Assembly (NCBI RefSeq): GCF_002102395.1
Contig: NZ_LQPZ01000030.1
Coordinates: forward strand, 1 to 64,000
Direction of reading: 5' to 3'
Length of the DNA stretch: 64,000 nucleotides
Source of the DNA: Mycolicibacillus trivialis
Lineage (GTDB): Bacteria > Actinomycetota > Actinomycetes > Mycobacteriales > Mycobacteriaceae
The position numbers and the translations under genes are program-made. The notes beneath the pieces were generated by a model, which did not search any database, had not been told where the DNA came from, and saw only the letters and a list, made by a program, of their open reading frames with translations. Shown here in pieces: positions 22,624-33,066 of the stretch. How positions within the stretch are numbered: position 1 is the first letter of the stretch; every line of letters begins with the position of its first letter.

Positions 22624-23452
22624 CGCGCTCCCCACCGAGAGCCCACGCGTCGACCACCTTCAGGGCGTCCACCGAGGCCCGCACATCGTGGACACGCACC
22701 CCCCACGCCCCGTGCAGTGCGGCCAGCGCCGAGATCACCGCGGTCGCCGTCTCCCGGCCGTCGGGCGGCCGCACGGCCCCGTCCGGGCCGGCCAGCAGCG
22801 CACCGAGGAATCGTTTGCGCGACGCCCCGACCAGCACCGGCACCCCGGTGGCGACCAGTTCCGGCAGCGCGTGCAGCAGCGTCCAGTTGTGCAGGCCGGT
22901 CTTGGCGAAGCCCAGGCCCGGATCGATGACGACCTTGTCCGGGGCGACACCGGCGGCCACCACGGTGTCCACCGCGGTAAGCAATTCGGCCCGCACGTCG
23001 GCCACCACGTCGCGGTAGCGGGGCACCCGGTGCGGGTGCTGCGCGGCGACCGGCCGCCAGTGCATCAGCACGCACCGCACCCCGCTCTCGGCGAGCAGGG
23101 GCGCCATGTCCGGGTCGGCGCGGCCACCGGAGACGTCGTTGACCATGCTCGCCCCGGCGTCGAGGGCGGCCGCGGCGACCGCGGCGTGCATGGTGTCGAT
23201 GCTGACCGTGAGGCCGTGCGCGGCCAGCGCCGAGACGACCGGCACCACCCGGGCGACCTCCACCGCGGTGTCGACGCCCTGGGCGCCCGGCCGGGTGGAC
23301 TCCCCGCCGACGTCGATGATCGCCGCGCCCGCGGCGGCCAGCGCCAACCCGTGTTCGACGGCGCGGCCGGTCTCCAGGTAGCGCCCGCCGTCGGAGAACG
23401 AGTCGGTGGTGACGTTGACCACCCCCATGACCTGCACATCGGTGGATCTCAC
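22616..23452 (-). CDS. folP1: dihydropteroate synthase
   Basis: Condenses pterin pyrophosphate with p-aminobenzoate; target of sulfonamides and dapsone. The 278-residue TIM barrel has [15 protein letters not shown], the [11 protein letters not shown] loop, [23 protein letters not shown] and GASRKRF motifs, all in family order. The GTG start overlaps the folE stop by four bases (GTGA). This is the active FolP1 type rather than the FolP2 paralogue, judging from the fol context and intact loops. Confidence 0.97.
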   Translation of the reverse strand: MRSTDVQVMGVVNVTTDSFSDGGRYLETGRAVEHGLALAAAGAAIIDVGGESTRPGAQGVDTAVEVARVVPVVSALAAHGLTVSIDTMHAAVAAAALDAGASMVNDVSGGRADPDMAPLLAESGVRCVLMHWRPVAAQHPHRVPRYRDVVADVRAELLTAVDTVVAAGVAPDKVVIDPGLGFAKTGLHNWTLLHALPELVATGVPVLVGASRKRFLGALLAGPDGAVRPPDGRETATAVISALAALHGAWGVRVHDVRASVDALKVVDAWALGGERDD

Positions 23453-24081
23453 TTGTGCAGGATCAGATTCAACGCTTCCGCGCGCAGCGCCGTGTCGGTC
23501 TTGAACTGGCCGCGCACCGCCGAAGTGGTGGTGACCGCACCGGGTTTGCGGACCCCGCGCATCGACATGCACATGTGCTCGGCCTCGACGACCACGATCA
23601 CGCCCCGCGGCTTGAGGCGGTTCATCATCGCGTCGGCGATCTGAGCGGTCAGCCGTTCCTGCACCTGGGGGCGCCGGGCGTACAGGTCGACGACCCGGGC
23701 GATCTTCGACAGGCCGGTCACCCTGCCGTCCTCACCCGGGATGTAGCCGACGTGCGCCGATCCGCGGAACGACACCAGATGGTGTTCGCACATCGAGTAC
23801 ATCGGGATGTCTTTGACCATCACCAGTTCGTCGTGCTGCTCGTCGAAGGTCGTGTTGAGGACGTCGTCGGGGTCGGTGTAGAGCCCGGCGAACATCTCCT
23901 GGTAGGCCCGCGCGACCCGCGCCGGGGTGTCGCGCAGCCCGCAGCGTTCCGGGTCCTCGCCGATCGCGAGGAGCAACTCCCGGACCGCGGCCTCGGCGCG
24001 GGCCTGGTCGAAGACCGGTCGCTCCGACGGCGCCGGTCGGGCGTCGAACTGCGCATCGATCCCGGTGTCGAACCGAGTCAT
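23449..24081 (-). CDS. folE: GTP cyclohydrolase I
   Basis: First enzyme of pterin/folate synthesis: GTP to 7,8-dihydroneopterin triphosphate and formate. The 210-residue protein has the zinc ligands in SMCEHHLV and [11 protein letters not shown], with the substrate-binding [10 protein letters not shown]. It begins with an ATG preceded by TGGAGG and is the first gene of a five-gene coupled run folE-folP1-folB-folK-DUF3180. It lies 14 bp downstream of ftsH, so it may share that transcript. Confidence 0.97.
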   Translation of the reverse strand: MTRFDTGIDAQFDARPAPSERPVFDQARAEAAVRELLLAIGEDPERCGLRDTPARVARAYQEMFAGLYTDPDDVLNTTFDEQHDELVMVKDIPMYSMCEHHLVSFRGSAHVGYIPGEDGRVTGLSKIARVVDLYARRPQVQERLTAQIADAMMNRLKPRGVIVVVEAEHMCMSMRGVRKPGAVTTTSAVRGQFKTDTALRAEALNLILHK

Positions 24082-24095
24082 CGAACCTCCATGGG

Positions 24096-26432
24096 TTAGC
24101 CGCGCGCCGGCGGGGTCTGCCGGCTCTCCTCACCGTGTTGCCCCGGCTGGCTGCCCGGTTCGCCCTGCCCGGGGACCGGGTAGGGCTGGCGGGGCGGGTA
24201 GCCCTGGTTCGGGTCCTGCCCGTGGCGCGGACCGGGGTGCGGCGGGTACCACGGTCCGGGCGGGCCGGGCTGCTGCGGGTAACTCGGATGCTGCGGTGGC
24301 GGCGGCCAGCCCGGCGCGTACCAGCCGGCCGGCGCGCCGTAATCGGGCTGGGTCGGCTGGGGTTGCTGGGAGCCGCCATTGTGCGGTGGGTGCGGTGGGT
24401 GCGGTGGGTGCTCCGGGGTGCCGTTGGCCTCGCGGCGGGCCCGTTCGGCCTCGGCGCTGGCCTCGGCGATGGCGGCTTTGAAGGCCGGCTCGGCGACCGG
24501 CTGGGGCCATTCCTCACCGCGCTCGATCGCCAACTCCCCGGGGGTCTTGATCGGCGGCTTGTCCGACGGGGTGCGGCCCCCGAAGTCGTCGAACAGGGTC
24601 ATCCGCGGCCGCTTCTCGACCCGGGCGAACAGTTCCTCCAGTTCGGCGCGGTGCAGGGTCTCCTTCTCCAGCAGCTCACCGGCGAGGGTGTCCAGGACGT
24701 CGCGGTGCTCGGTGAGGATCGCCCAGGCCTCGGTGTGGGCGGCCTCGATGAGCTTGCGGACCTCCTCGTCGATCTCCCGGGCCACCTCGTGGGAGTAGTC
24801 CGGGGCGCTGCCCATGGTGCGGCCCAGGAACGGGTCGCCGTGGTCGGTGCCGTAGCGCACCGCGCCCAGCTTGGCGCTCATGCCGTACTCGGTGACCATC
24901 GCCCGGGCGATCTTGGTGGCCTGCTCGATGTCGGAGACCGCGCCGGTGGTCGGCTCGTGGAAGACCAGCTCCTCGGCGGCGCGGCCGCCCATCGCGAACA
25001 CCAGCTGCGAGATCATCTCCGACCGGGTGCGGAGGCTCTTGTCCTCCTCCGGCACCGCGACCGCATGCCCGCCGGTGCGCCCGCGCGCCAGGATCGTGAC
25101 CTTGTAGATGGGGTCGATGTCGGGCATCGCCCACGCGGCCAGGGTGTGTCCGCCCTCGTGGTAGGCGGTGATCTTCTTCTCGTGCTCGCTGATGATGCGG
25201 CTCTTGCGGCGCGGCCCGCCGATCACCCGGTCCACCGCCTCCTCCAGCGCCGGGCCGGTGATCACGGTGCCGTTCTCCCGGGCGGTCAACAGCGCCGCCT
25301 CGTTGATGACGTTCTCCAGGTCGGCGCCGGACATCCCGACGGTGCGTTTGGCCAGGCTCTCCAGGTCGACGTCGGGGGCCATCGGCTTGCCCTGGGAGTG
25401 CACCCGCAGCACCGCGCGCCGCCCGGCGATGTCGGGGTTGGAGACCGGGATCTGCCGGTCGAAGCGGCCCGGACGCAGCAGCGCCGGGTCGAGGATGTCG
25501 GGGCGGTTGGTCGCCGCGATCAGGATGACCCCGGCCCGGTCGCCGAACCCGTCCATCTCCACCAGCAGCTGGTTGAGGGTCTGTTCGCGTTCGTCGTGGC
25601 CGCCACCGAGGCCGGCGCCGCGCTGCCTGCCGACCGCGTCGATCTCGTCGACGAAGATGATGCACGGGCTGTTCTGCTTGGCCTGCTCGAACAGGTCGCG
25701 CACCCGCGAGGCGCCCACCCCGACGAACATCTCGACGAAGTCCGAGCCGGAGATGGTGAAGAACGGCACCTCGGCTTCGCCGGCCACCGCCCGGGCCAGC
25801 AGCGTCTTACCGGTCCCCGGCGGGCCGAACAGCAGCACGCCCTTGGGGATCTTGGCGCCCAGGGCCTGGTACCGGCTCGGGTTCTGCAGGAAGTCCTTGA
25901 TCTCGTAGAGCTCCTCGACCGCTTCGTCGACCCCGGCGACGTCGGCGAAGGTGGTCTTCGGCATGTCCTTGGAGAGCTGTTTGGCGCGGGACTTGCCGAA
26001 CCCGAAGCCCATCCGGGCCCCGCCCTGCATGCGGGAGAACATCACGAACAACGCCACCAGCAGCAGCAGCGGCAGCATGTAGATCAGCAGCGTGCCCAGG
26101 ATGCTGCCCTGGTTGACGGTGGTGTTGACGTCCGCCTTCTTGGCGATCAGGGAGTCATAGAGGGTGACCGCGTAGCCGGACGGGTATTTGGTGATGACCT
26201 GGTCGGCGCCCTCGGTGGCGTCGTTGCCCGCCTTGAGGGTCAGCCGTAGCTGTTGTTCACGGTCGTCGATCTGGGCGCTTTCGACGTTGTCGTCGGCGAT
26301 CTGGGCGACGGCCACCGAGGTGTCCACCGGCTTGAACTTGCGGGTGTCGTCGCTGAGGTAGAACAACGACCAACCCACCAGCACCACCACGGCGATCACG
26401 GTGACGGTACGGATCACGTTTTTGCGGTTCAT
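24096..26432 (-). CDS. ftsH: ATP-dependent zinc metalloprotease FtsH
   Basis: Membrane-bound AAA+ protease for quality control of membrane and cytosolic proteins. Its 778 residues contain TM1 (about 8-27), an extracytoplasmic domain, TM2 (about 111-133), the AAA domain with Walker [10 protein letters not shown] (202-210) and SRH ([18 protein letters not shown]), and the zinc site HEGGH at 425-429. The C-terminal 120 residues are Pro/His/Gln-rich and disordered, with three PPH repeats. ATG start (MNRKNVIRT). It is divergent from ephA with 121 bp between. Confidence 0.97.
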   Translation of the reverse strand: MNRKNVIRTVTVIAVVVLVGWSLFYLSDDTRKFKPVDTSVAVAQIADDNVESAQIDDREQQLRLTLKAGNDATEGADQVITKYPSGYAVTLYDSLIAKKADVNTTVNQGSILGTLLIYMLPLLLLVALFVMFSRMQGGARMGFGFGKSRAKQLSKDMPKTTFADVAGVDEAVEELYEIKDFLQNPSRYQALGAKIPKGVLLFGPPGTGKTLLARAVAGEAEVPFFTISGSDFVEMFVGVGASRVRDLFEQAKQNSPCIIFVDEIDAVGRQRGAGLGGGHDEREQTLNQLLVEMDGFGDRAGVILIAATNRPDILDPALLRPGRFDRQIPVSNPDIAGRRAVLRVHSQGKPMAPDVDLESLAKRTVGMSGADLENVINEAALLTARENGTVITGPALEEAVDRVIGGPRRKSRIISEHEKKITAYHEGGHTLAAWAMPDIDPIYKVTILARGRTGGHAVAVPEEDKSLRTRSEMISQLVFAMGGRAAEELVFHEPTTGAVSDIEQATKIARAMVTEYGMSAKLGAVRYGTDHGDPFLGRTMGSAPDYSHEVAREIDEEVRKLIEAAHTEAWAILTEHRDVLDTLAGELLEKETLHRAELEELFARVEKRPRMTLFDDFGGRTPSDKPPIKTPGELAIERGEEWPQPVAEPAFKAAIAEASAEAERARREANGTPEHPPHPPHPPHNGGSQQPQPTQPDYGAPAGWYAPGWPPPPQHPSYPQQPGPPGPWYPPHPGPRHGQDPNQGYPPRQPYPVPGQGEPGSQPGQHGEESRQTPPARG

Positions 26433-26553
26433 CAAATTCCGACCGTGGTCGGCCCGATCCTTCCAGTACAGGCAGCTGCAGTCCTCAAGGCTACCGCGAC
26501 GGTCTGCACCGATCGTCGCGAAGCCGGACGGCCGGCTGTGCTTGGGTGGGGAC

Positions 26554-27528
26554 ATGGCTGGCAGCGTGGACACGGCGACCGAACGCTTCATCGACACCAA
26601 CGGGGTGCGACTGCGGGTGCTGGAGGCCGGCGAACCCGGTGCGCCGGTGGTGCTGCTCGCGCACGGTTTCCCCGAGTTGGCCTACTCCTGGCGGCATCAG
26701 ATCCCGGCGCTGGCCGCCGCCGGTTACCACGTGCTCGCCCCCGACCAGCGCGGCTACGGCGGCTCGTCGGCGCCCGCCGAGATCGAGGCCTACGACATCC
26801 ACGCCCTCACCGCCGACCTGGTCGGCGTGCTCGACGCGGTCGGCGCCGAGCGCGCGGTCTGGATCGGCCACGACTGGGGCGCGCCGGTGGTGTGGAACGC
26901 CGCGCTGCTGCACCCCCACCGGGTGGCCGCGGTGGCCGGGCTGAGTGTGCCGCCCACCCCGCGCCCGCAGGAGGCGCCGACCGCGGCGTGGCGGCGGCTC
27001 TTCGGGGACCGCTTCTTCTACATCCTGTACTTCCAGCAGCCCGGGGTGGCCGACGCCGAACTCGACGCCGACCCCGAGCGCACCATGCGGTCGATGTTCG
27101 GCGGGCTGACCGCCCCCGGCGACGCGGCCGCCGCGGCCGTCATGCTCGATCCCGGCCCGGCCGGTTTCCTGGACCGGATACCCGAGCCGGATGCCCTGCC
27201 GGACTGGATCACCGCTGACGAATTCGCCTACTACGTCGCCGAATTCGGCCGCACCGGGTTCACCGGCGGGCTGAACTGGTACCGCAACTTCGACCGTAAC
27301 TGGTCGACCACCCCGCAGCTGGCCGACGCGAGCACCGATGTCCCCGCGCTGTTCCTGGCCGGCGCGGCCGACCCGGTGCTCGGCTTCACCCGCCGGGACC
27401 GGGCCCGGGAGGTCGCGGCCGGGCCGTACCGGGAACTGCTCATCGAGGACGCCGGGCACTGGCTGCAGCAGGAGCGTCCCGACCAGGTCAACGCCGCGCT
27501 GCTGGAGTTCCTCGCCGAGCTGCGCTGA
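26554..27528 (+). CDS. ephA: epoxide hydrolase EphA
   Basis: Alpha/beta-hydrolase that opens epoxides, probably lipid-derived or xenobiotic. The 324-residue protein has the oxyanion [10 protein letters not shown] and the nucleophile Asp107 in GHDWGA (an Asp, not Ser, marking epoxide hydrolases). A lid contains Tyr residues ([17 protein letters not shown]), and the catalytic His is in DAGHWLQQE. In M. tuberculosis ephA lies beside the espACD region. Here it is directly next to lpqG and ftsH, so that block is missing. Confidence 0.94.
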   Translation: MAGSVDTATERFIDTNGVRLRVLEAGEPGAPVVLLAHGFPELAYSWRHQIPALAAAGYHVLAPDQRGYGGSSAPAEIEAYDIHALTADLVGVLDAVGAERAVWIGHDWGAPVVWNAALLHPHRVAAVAGLSVPPTPRPQEAPTAAWRRLFGDRFFYILYFQQPGVADAELDADPERTMRSMFGGLTAPGDAAAAAVMLDPGPAGFLDRIPEPDALPDWITADEFAYYVAEFGRTGFTGGLNWYRNFDRNWSTTPQLADASTDVPALFLAGAADPVLGFTRRDRAREVAAGPYRELLIEDAGHWLQQERPDQVNAALLEFLAELR

Positions 27529-27578
27529 ACGCCGCCGCTGCCGGGGTGGCGCGGCGGGCGGTCCACCCGGCGGGCACG

Positions 27579-27584
27579 TAAGGT
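27579..27584 (+). promoter_or_regulatory. -10 element of a probable leaderless promoter for lpqG
   Basis: TAAGGT ends seven bases before the ATG at 27592. It favours that ATG over the GTG nine bases upstream, which lies within the -10 itself. Confidence 0.55.
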
Positions 27585-27591
27585 GCCAGGC

Positions 27592-28323
27592 ATGCCGATC
27601 GCAGCACACCCCCGCAGATCGCTCCGCTGGATGATCGCCCCGGCGGTGGCCGCGGTGACCATCGGCGGGCTCGCCGGATGCGACGCCGACAGCCCCGCCG
27701 ACGGCTCCCCGCGCGAGGTCACCGTCGTCGGCAGCGGGGAGGTGCAGGGCAGCCCGGACACCCTGACCGCCGAGGTGGGCATCGAGTTCACCGCCGCGGA
27801 CGCCTCGACGGTGATGAACCAGACCAGCGAGCGCCAACACGAGCTGATCACCGCGCTCACCGACGCCGGGGTCGACGAGCGCGACATCGCCACGGCCCGG
27901 GTCAGCCTGCAGCCGCAGTACGCCAACGACCCGGCCGGGGCGTCGGTGATCACCGGCTACCGCGCCACCAACTCGATCCGGGTCACGATCCGCGAACTCG
28001 ACTCCGCCTCCGAGGCGCTGTCGCTGATCGTCAGCACCGGCGGCGACGCCACCCGCATCGACTCGGTCAGCTACTCCATCGACAACGACTCCGACCTGGT
28101 GCGCGACGCCCGGGAGCGGGCCTTCAACGACGCGAAGGACCGCGCCGACCAGTACGCCGAGCTGGCCGGGCTGCGGCTGGGCAAGGTGCTGTCGATCTCG
28201 GAGTCCGGCGGCGACGACGCGCAGCGCCCGATGCCGGCGCAGCGCGCGATGGCCGATGTGCCGCTGGAGCCCGGCGAGCAGACCGTGAGCTTCTCGGTGA
28301 CCGCGGTCTGGGAGCTGAAGTAG
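27592..28323 (+). CDS. lpqG: SIMPL-domain lipoprotein LpqG
   Basis: Exported 243-residue protein with a signal peptide and lipobox ending GGLAGC, then a single SIMPL (DUF541) domain. That domain has the typical start VVGSGEVQGSPDTLTAEVGIEF and the ARERAFNDAKDRADQYAELAGL helix. SIMPL proteins are periplasmic or surface proteins of poorly defined role, linked to oxidative stress or signalling complexes in other bacteria. It is convergent with hpt, ten bases apart. Confidence 0.92.
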   Translation: MPIAAHPRRSLRWMIAPAVAAVTIGGLAGCDADSPADGSPREVTVVGSGEVQGSPDTLTAEVGIEFTAADASTVMNQTSERQHELITALTDAGVDERDIATARVSLQPQYANDPAGASVITGYRATNSIRVTIRELDSASEALSLIVSTGGDATRIDSVSYSIDNDSDLVRDARERAFNDAKDRADQYAELAGLRLGKVLSISESGGDDAQRPMPAQRAMADVPLEPGEQTVSFSVTAVWELK

Positions 28324-28333
28324 CCGGCCTCGG

Positions 28334-28915
28334 CTACTGGCCCTGGTAGATCCGCGGGTCCAGGGTGCCGATGTAGGGCAGGTCGCGGTAGCGCTCCAGG
28401 TAGTCCAGGCCGTACCCGACGACGAATTCGTTGGGGATGTCGAAGCCGACGTAGCCGATCTGCACCCCGGTGCGCATCGCGTCGAGCTTGCGCAGCAGGG
28501 TGCACACCCGCAGCGATCGGGGCTGGCGCGCCGCCAGGTTGCGCAGCAGCCACGACAGCGTCAGCCCGGAGTCCACGACGTCCTCCACGATCAGCACGTC
28601 GCGGTCGCTGATGTCGCGGTCGAGGTCTTTGAGGATGCGCACCACCCCCGACGAGGAGGTGGACGAGCCGTAGGAGGAGACCGCCATGAACTCGAACTGG
28701 GTGGGCAGCGGGATCGCCCGGGCCAGGTCGGTGACGAACATGACCGCGCCCTTGAGCACCGTCACCAGCAGCAGGTCGCGGCCGTCGGCCGCGGCGAGCT
28801 CGGCGTAGTCGCGACCGATCTGGGCCCCCAACTCGGCGGTGCGCTCCTGGATCTGGTCCTCGCTCAGCAGCACCGATTTGATGTCGCCCGGGTACAGCGG
28901 CCCTGTCACGCCCAC
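28334..28915 (-). CDS. hpt: hypoxanthine-guanine phosphoribosyltransferase
   Basis: Purine salvage enzyme that makes IMP or GMP from the base and PRPP. The protein has the flexible loop [11 protein letters not shown] and the PRPP motif [17 protein letters not shown], followed by the purine-binding [27 protein letters not shown] region (quoted in part), close to the M. tuberculosis enzyme. GTG codons at 28915 and 28909 are both possible starts; the first gives [11 protein letters not shown], resembling the family N-terminus. It lies 19 bp after tilS, as in most actinobacteria. Confidence 0.94.
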   Translation of the reverse strand: MGVTGPLYPGDIKSVLLSEDQIQERTAELGAQIGRDYAELAAADGRDLLLVTVLKGAVMFVTDLARAIPLPTQFEFMAVSSYGSSTSSSGVVRILKDLDRDISDRDVLIVEDVVDSGLTLSWLLRNLAARQPRSLRVCTLLRKLDAMRTGVQIGYVGFDIPNEFVVGYGLDYLERYRDLPYIGTLDPRIYQGQ

Positions 28916-28934
28916 AGCGTGCCATGCCGCCGGG

Positions 28935-29921
28935 TCAACGACCAAGGTCGGGTCGCGCGGCGACCGGCTCGGTGCGCAACACCAGCCGCCCACCGGTGCG
29001 CGCGGCGACCAGCCGCTGCCGCGGCAGTGCGGACGGGACGGCCACCGCGCCCTGGCCGCGCCAGGCGGTGACCAGCGCGTCGACCCGGCGGATCTGCTCG
29101 TCGGTGAGGCCGGTGGCGCCGCCGGCCAGCAGCCAGGCCCGCAGCACCCGCCGCCGGATCGGCGCGGGCAGCGCGCCCAGGCCCGCCGAATCGAGGGCCC
29201 GCGGATCGGCGGTGTCGCGAAGCCGGGCCTCGGCCAGGCCGTCGAGGTAGTCGGTGTCCTCGCCGACGGCCGCGGCGGTGCGGGCCAGTGCCTCGGCGAC
29301 CCCGCCGCCGAGCACCTCCTCGAGCAGGGGCAGCACCTCGCGGCGCAGCCGCACCCGGGTGAAGCGGTGGTCGCTGTTGTGCGGGTCGTGCCAGGGGGTC
29401 AGGCCCAGTTCGGTGCAGGCCGCCGCGGTGAGCCGGCGGCGCACCCCCAGCAGCGGGCGGCCCCACGGCGCGACGTAGGGGCGCATGCCGGCGATCGAGC
29501 GCGGCCCCGAACCGCGGCCCAGCCCGAGCAGCACGGTCTCGGCCTGGTCGTCGAGGGTGTGGCCGAGCAGCACCGGCCGCCCGGCGTGCGCGTCGCGCAG
29601 CGCGGCGTAGCGCGCCGTGCGGGCCGCGGCCTCCGGTCCGCCCGCCCCGGCCACCGTCACCCGCAGGATGCGGGCGTCGACGCAGCCCAGGTCGACCGCG
29701 TGGGCGCGAGCCGCCTCGGCCACCGCCGCCGAGCCGTCCTGCAGTCCGTGGTCGACGATCAGCGCCACCGTGTCCGCCAGCCCGGCCGCCGCGGCGGTCA
29801 GCGCCAGCGAGTCCGGTCCGCCGGACAGCGCCACACACCACCGGTCGGCGTCGGGCAGGTGGGCGGCGCGGAAGCCGGTGACCGCGGCGCGCAGCCGGTC
29901 TAGAGCACCCGGGCGATCCAC
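28935..29921 (-). CDS. tilS: tRNA(Ile)-lysidine synthase
   Basis: Converts C34 of the CAU anticodon of tRNA-Ile to lysidine, changing it from Met to Ile specificity. The 328-residue N-type ATP pyrophosphatase has the PP-loop SGGPDS at 33-38, [17 protein letters not shown], and the [16 protein letters not shown] motif. The GTG start ([14 protein letters not shown]) overlaps the end of the metalloprotease gene by 22 bases in another frame. Confidence 0.95.
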   Translation of the reverse strand: MDRPGALDRLRAAVTGFRAAHLPDADRWCVALSGGPDSLALTAAAAGLADTVALIVDHGLQDGSAAVAEAARAHAVDLGCVDARILRVTVAGAGGPEAAARTARYAALRDAHAGRPVLLGHTLDDQAETVLLGLGRGSGPRSIAGMRPYVAPWGRPLLGVRRRLTAAACTELGLTPWHDPHNSDHRFTRVRLRREVLPLLEEVLGGGVAEALARTAAAVGEDTDYLDGLAEARLRDTADPRALDSAGLGALPAPIRRRVLRAWLLAGGATGLTDEQIRRVDALVTAWRGQGAVAVPSALPRQRLVAARTGGRLVLRTEPVAARPDLGR

Positions 29922-30943
29922 TGCTCGGGGTTCTCGATCTCGGCGGGCAGCGGCAGGGTCTGCGGACCCGACCACACCGTGTTGAACCGGTCCATGCCCA
30001 CCCGCTGCACGACGTGGTCGACGAACGCTTTGCCGCGGGTGTACTGGCTGAGTTTGGCGTCGATGCCCAGCAGGGCGCGCAGCAGCCGTTGCAGCGGCGG
30101 CTGCTTGCGTTTGCGCCGGTCGTCGAAGCGGCGGCGGATGGTGGCCACCGACGGCACCGCGTCCGGGCCGACCCCGTCCATCACGTGGTCGGCGTGGCCT
30201 TCGAGCAGGGTGCCCAGCACCAGCAGCTGGTCGAGGGCCTCGCGCTGCGGGGCGGACTGCAGCGCGCGGACCATGCCCAGGATGCCGGTGGTGGCGGGGT
30301 CCGGGTCGCGGCGGCTGCGGGCGAACTCGGCGAGCCGGCCCACCACGTCGGTGAAGTCGTCGCCGGCGTCGCTGGTCAACACCGCCAGTGCGCCGGCCAT
30401 GTGGTCGGGCAGCCACGGGTTGGCGGTGAACTGCACCCGGTGGGTGACCTCGTGCAGGCAGACCCAGAGCCGGAAGTCGGCGGGTTCCACCCGCAGCTGG
30501 CGTTCGACGGCGATGACGTTCGGTGAGACCAGCAGCAGCGCGCCTGCGCCGTCGTCGGCGAACGGGTCGTACTGGCCGAGGATGCTCGAGGAGATGAACG
30601 CCAGCACCGCGCCGGTCTGCGCGCCGGCGAGGCGGCTGCTGATGAAGCCGCGCGGCTTGTCGGTGCCGCCGGTCATCACCCGCATCGACTCGGCGGCCGC
30701 GGCGATCCAGCCGGGCCGGTCCACGACCCGGGTCGCCGGGGTCACCGCACTGCGCACCGACAGCCCGGTCACCTCCGCCACCAGCGGCAGCGCCGTCTGG
30801 GCGGCGGTGTGCAGTTCCTCAACGGCCTGGCGGCGGGTGTAGTCGGTCGACGGCGGCGCCGGGCGGGCCAGCCGGGCGCCGACCGTGGTGGCGAAGCGCC
30901 AGTCGACGGCGCGGCCGACGGTGAGCTCGGGGGTGCCGGTCAC
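29900..30943 (-). CDS. zinc-dependent metalloprotease family protein (DUF2342, Rv3626c-like)
   Basis: A 347-residue protein of the actinobacterial family with a zincin HEVTH at 164-168 in LWVCLHEVTHRVQF. A second helix, LLEGHADHVMDGVG, supplies a likely third ligand. It has no signal peptide, so it is probably cytosolic. Substrate and function are unknown; the family is usually next to tilS and dacB. The GTG start overlaps the dacB stop (GTGA). Confidence 0.9.
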   Translation of the reverse strand: MTGTPELTVGRAVDWRFATTVGARLARPAPPSTDYTRRQAVEELHTAAQTALPLVAEVTGLSVRSAVTPATRVVDRPGWIAAAAESMRVMTGGTDKPRGFISSRLAGAQTGAVLAFISSSILGQYDPFADDGAGALLLVSPNVIAVERQLRVEPADFRLWVCLHEVTHRVQFTANPWLPDHMAGALAVLTSDAGDDFTDVVGRLAEFARSRRDPDPATTGILGMVRALQSAPQREALDQLLVLGTLLEGHADHVMDGVGPDAVPSVATIRRRFDDRRKRKQPPLQRLLRALLGIDAKLSQYTRGKAFVDHVVQRVGMDRFNTVWSGPQTLPLPAEIENPEQWIARVL

Positions 30944-32316
30944 GACCCGCACCCGCAGGACCGCAGCGTCGCCGCGACCGCGTCGATCGCCGTGCGTCCG
31001 GTGGGCCCGGCGTCGTTGGAGATCAGGGCGAAGGTCAGCACCCGGCCGCGGCGGTCGGTGACCACCCCGGCCAGGGCGTTGGTCGCGGTCAGCGACCCGG
31101 TCTTGGCGCGCAGCCACCCTGCCGCGTTGCGGTCGGCGTCGGGGTCGAGGAACCGGTCGGAGAGGGTGCCGCTGCCGCCGGCGACCGGGAGCAGGTCCAG
31201 CAGCGGCCGCAGCCGTGGCTCGCCGGGTCCGGCGGCGCGCTGCACCACCCCGTCGAGGGTGCGGACGGTCAACCGGTCGTCCAGGGACAGCCCGCTGGAG
31301 TCGACCAGGACCGACCCGGCGGTGTCGATGCCCGCGGTGTGCAGCACGGCCAGCACCGCCTCGACACCGCCGGTGAAGGACTGCGGGTGGTTGGCGGCGG
31401 CGGCGACCTCGCGGGCGATGCACTCGGCCATCACGTTGTCGGAGGCGGCCATCATCTGCCGCAGCCGCAGAATCAGTGGCGCGGATTCGACCGCGCCGAG
31501 CTGGCGGGCCCCGGCGGGTGCGGCGCCGACGGTGACCGCGGCGGGGTCCAGGCCGAGCGCGGCGGCCAGTGCCCGGCCGGCGTCGAGCGCCGGGGTGGTG
31601 GAGCGTTTGGATTCCACCGTGGTGGGCTGGATGCGGCCGGCGTCGACCATCACCGCCTCGATCGGGGCGATGTCCCCGCCGTCGATGTCCAGCGGGTCCC
31701 AGCCGGGGGCCATGGTGGGTCCGCTGAAGGCGCCGACGTCGACGCGCACCCGGGTCGGGGTCACGCCGCTGACGCGGACCTGGTCGGCGAGGTCACTGAT
31801 CCGGGCGGCCCCGGCGTACCAGGTGTCCTGGCCGGGCCCGGCCGCCGACAGCACCGGGTCACCACCGCCGATCAGCACCACCGCGCCGGGATCGCGGTCG
31901 TCGGCGACCACCCGGGTGGTCAGCCGGGCCTCGCGGTCCAGGCTGAGCAGCGCCGCCGCGGCGGTGAGGACCTTGTTGGTGGAGGCGGGCAGCATCGGGA
32001 TGTCGTCGTGCTGGGCCCACAGTTCGGTGGCGGTCGCCGCGTCGGTGACCCGGCCGCCCAGGAAGCCCAGGTCGGGGTCGGCCAGCGCGGCGGTCAGGGC
32101 GGCCGCGAGCCCCGCGGCGGTGGGCGCGGGCGCGCTGTCGGAAACCGGGACCACCCCGGGCCCCGCGACGGCCGCCGGCGGCGGTGCGGCCTGCGCGCCG
32201 GGGCCGCGGCCGCTCTCGGTGAGCACGACCATCCACGTGAGCAGCGCGACGACGACCAGCAGGACGGTCACCCCGATCGCCACGTGGGTCGACCGGCGCC
32301 AGTGCGTGGGACGCAT
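30940..32316 (-). CDS. dacB: D-alanyl-D-alanine carboxypeptidase/endopeptidase, PBP4 (DacB) family
   Basis: Low-molecular-mass class C penicillin-binding protein (Rv3627c-like), 458 residues, that trims peptidoglycan stem peptides in the periplasm. It has an N-terminal membrane anchor (VAIGVTVLLVVVALLTWMVV, about 12-31) and a Pro/Ala linker. The active-site SxxK is Ser112-Thr-Asn-Lys115, the SDN is in MAASDNVMAE and the KTG in LRAKTGSLTATN, separated by the long insert typical of this class. The ATG has CAGGAG seven bases upstream. The open frame extends 34 codons upstream without family support. Confidence 0.93.
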   Translation of the reverse strand: MRPTHWRRSTHVAIGVTVLLVVVALLTWMVVLTESGRGPGAQAAPPPAAVAGPGVVPVSDSAPAPTAAGLAAALTAALADPDLGFLGGRVTDAATATELWAQHDDIPMLPASTNKVLTAAAALLSLDREARLTTRVVADDRDPGAVVLIGGGDPVLSAAGPGQDTWYAGAARISDLADQVRVSGVTPTRVRVDVGAFSGPTMAPGWDPLDIDGGDIAPIEAVMVDAGRIQPTTVESKRSTTPALDAGRALAAALGLDPAAVTVGAAPAGARQLGAVESAPLILRLRQMMAASDNVMAECIAREVAAAANHPQSFTGGVEAVLAVLHTAGIDTAGSVLVDSSGLSLDDRLTVRTLDGVVQRAAGPGEPRLRPLLDLLPVAGGSGTLSDRFLDPDADRNAAGWLRAKTGSLTATNALAGVVTDRRGRVLTFALISNDAGPTGRTAIDAVAATLRSCGCGS

Positions 32317-32450
32317 AACTCTCCTGACTGTCTGGTGCAATTCTGCCCGAGCGGCCCGCGCCGGCCCGGGTGCGGTCGCCAACCGCGGACGGCGAGCCTT
32401 AAACTCAGCCGGACTCAACCCGGACTCAGCGCAGGCAAGGAGCCAGCACC

Positions 32451-32939
32451 GTGCAATTCGACGTGACCATCGAGATCCCGAAGGGGCAGCGCAACAAGTA
32501 CGAGATCGACCACGAGACCGGGCGGGTGCGGCTGGACCGCTACCTGTACACGCCGATGGCCTACCCGGCCGACTACGGGTTCATCGACAACACCCTCGGT
32601 GAGGACGGCGACCCCCTCGACGTGCTGGTGTTGCTGCCGCAGTCGGTGTTCCCCGGGGTGCTCATCGAGGTGCGCCCGGTGGCGATGTTCCAGATGACCG
32701 ACGAGGCCGGCGGTGACGACAAGGTGCTGTGCGTGCCGGCCGGGGACCACCGCTGGGACCACATCAACGACCTCGCCGATGTGCCGGCCGACGAGCTCGA
32801 CGCGATCAAGCACTTCTTCATGCACTACAAGGACCTGGAGCCGGGCAAGTTCGTCAAGGGCGCCGACTGGGTGGGCCGCGCTGAGGCCGAAGCCGAGGTG
32901 CAGCGTTCCTTCGAGCGATTCGAGAAGGCCGGGCACTGA
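32451..32939 (+). CDS. ppa: inorganic pyrophosphatase (family I)
   Basis: Cytosolic hydrolysis of PPi to drive biosynthesis. The 162-residue protein has [11 protein letters not shown], the metal-binding [20 protein letters not shown] signature and, as in other mycobacterial members, a late [16 protein letters not shown]. The GTG start has AAGGAG eight bases upstream. The 134-bp gap to dacB contains TAAACT at 32400-32405, a possible -10, and three near-copies of CCGGACTCA. Confidence 0.97.
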   Translation: MQFDVTIEIPKGQRNKYEIDHETGRVRLDRYLYTPMAYPADYGFIDNTLGEDGDPLDVLVLLPQSVFPGVLIEVRPVAMFQMTDEAGGDDKVLCVPAGDHRWDHINDLADVPADELDAIKHFFMHYKDLEPGKFVKGADWVGRAEAEAEVQRSFERFEKAGH

Positions 32940-32991
32940 CCGGCACCCCGCCGCGGCACACCGCCGCATCGTGCGGGGAGCCGGCGCGCGC

Positions 32992-33041
32992 GTGAAGTGT
33001 CAGGGCGGAAATCCGTTGCCCGGATCGCCCTGCAGCTTCAC
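32992..33041. repeat. dispersed palindromic repeat, copy 1 (ppa / terC convergent gap)
   Basis: An imperfect inverted repeat has arms starting GTGAAGTGTCAGGGCG and ending CGCCCTGCAGCTTCAC (14 of 16 paired), with an inner ATCCG/CGGAT stem and a five-base loop. It lies 52 bases past the ppa stop and 25 before the terC stop. It shares GTGAAGT-TCA-GGCGGAAA-TC with the palindrome at 43699-43754. It could act as a bidirectional terminator. Confidence 0.7.
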
Positions 33042-33066
33042 TCGGCGTCGAGACGGCGGGGCGCGC

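Noticed and set aside
24379-24420. Short GGGTGCGGT repeats as an operator array
   Set aside because: They encode the PPH repeats of the disordered FtsH tail and are explained by coding.
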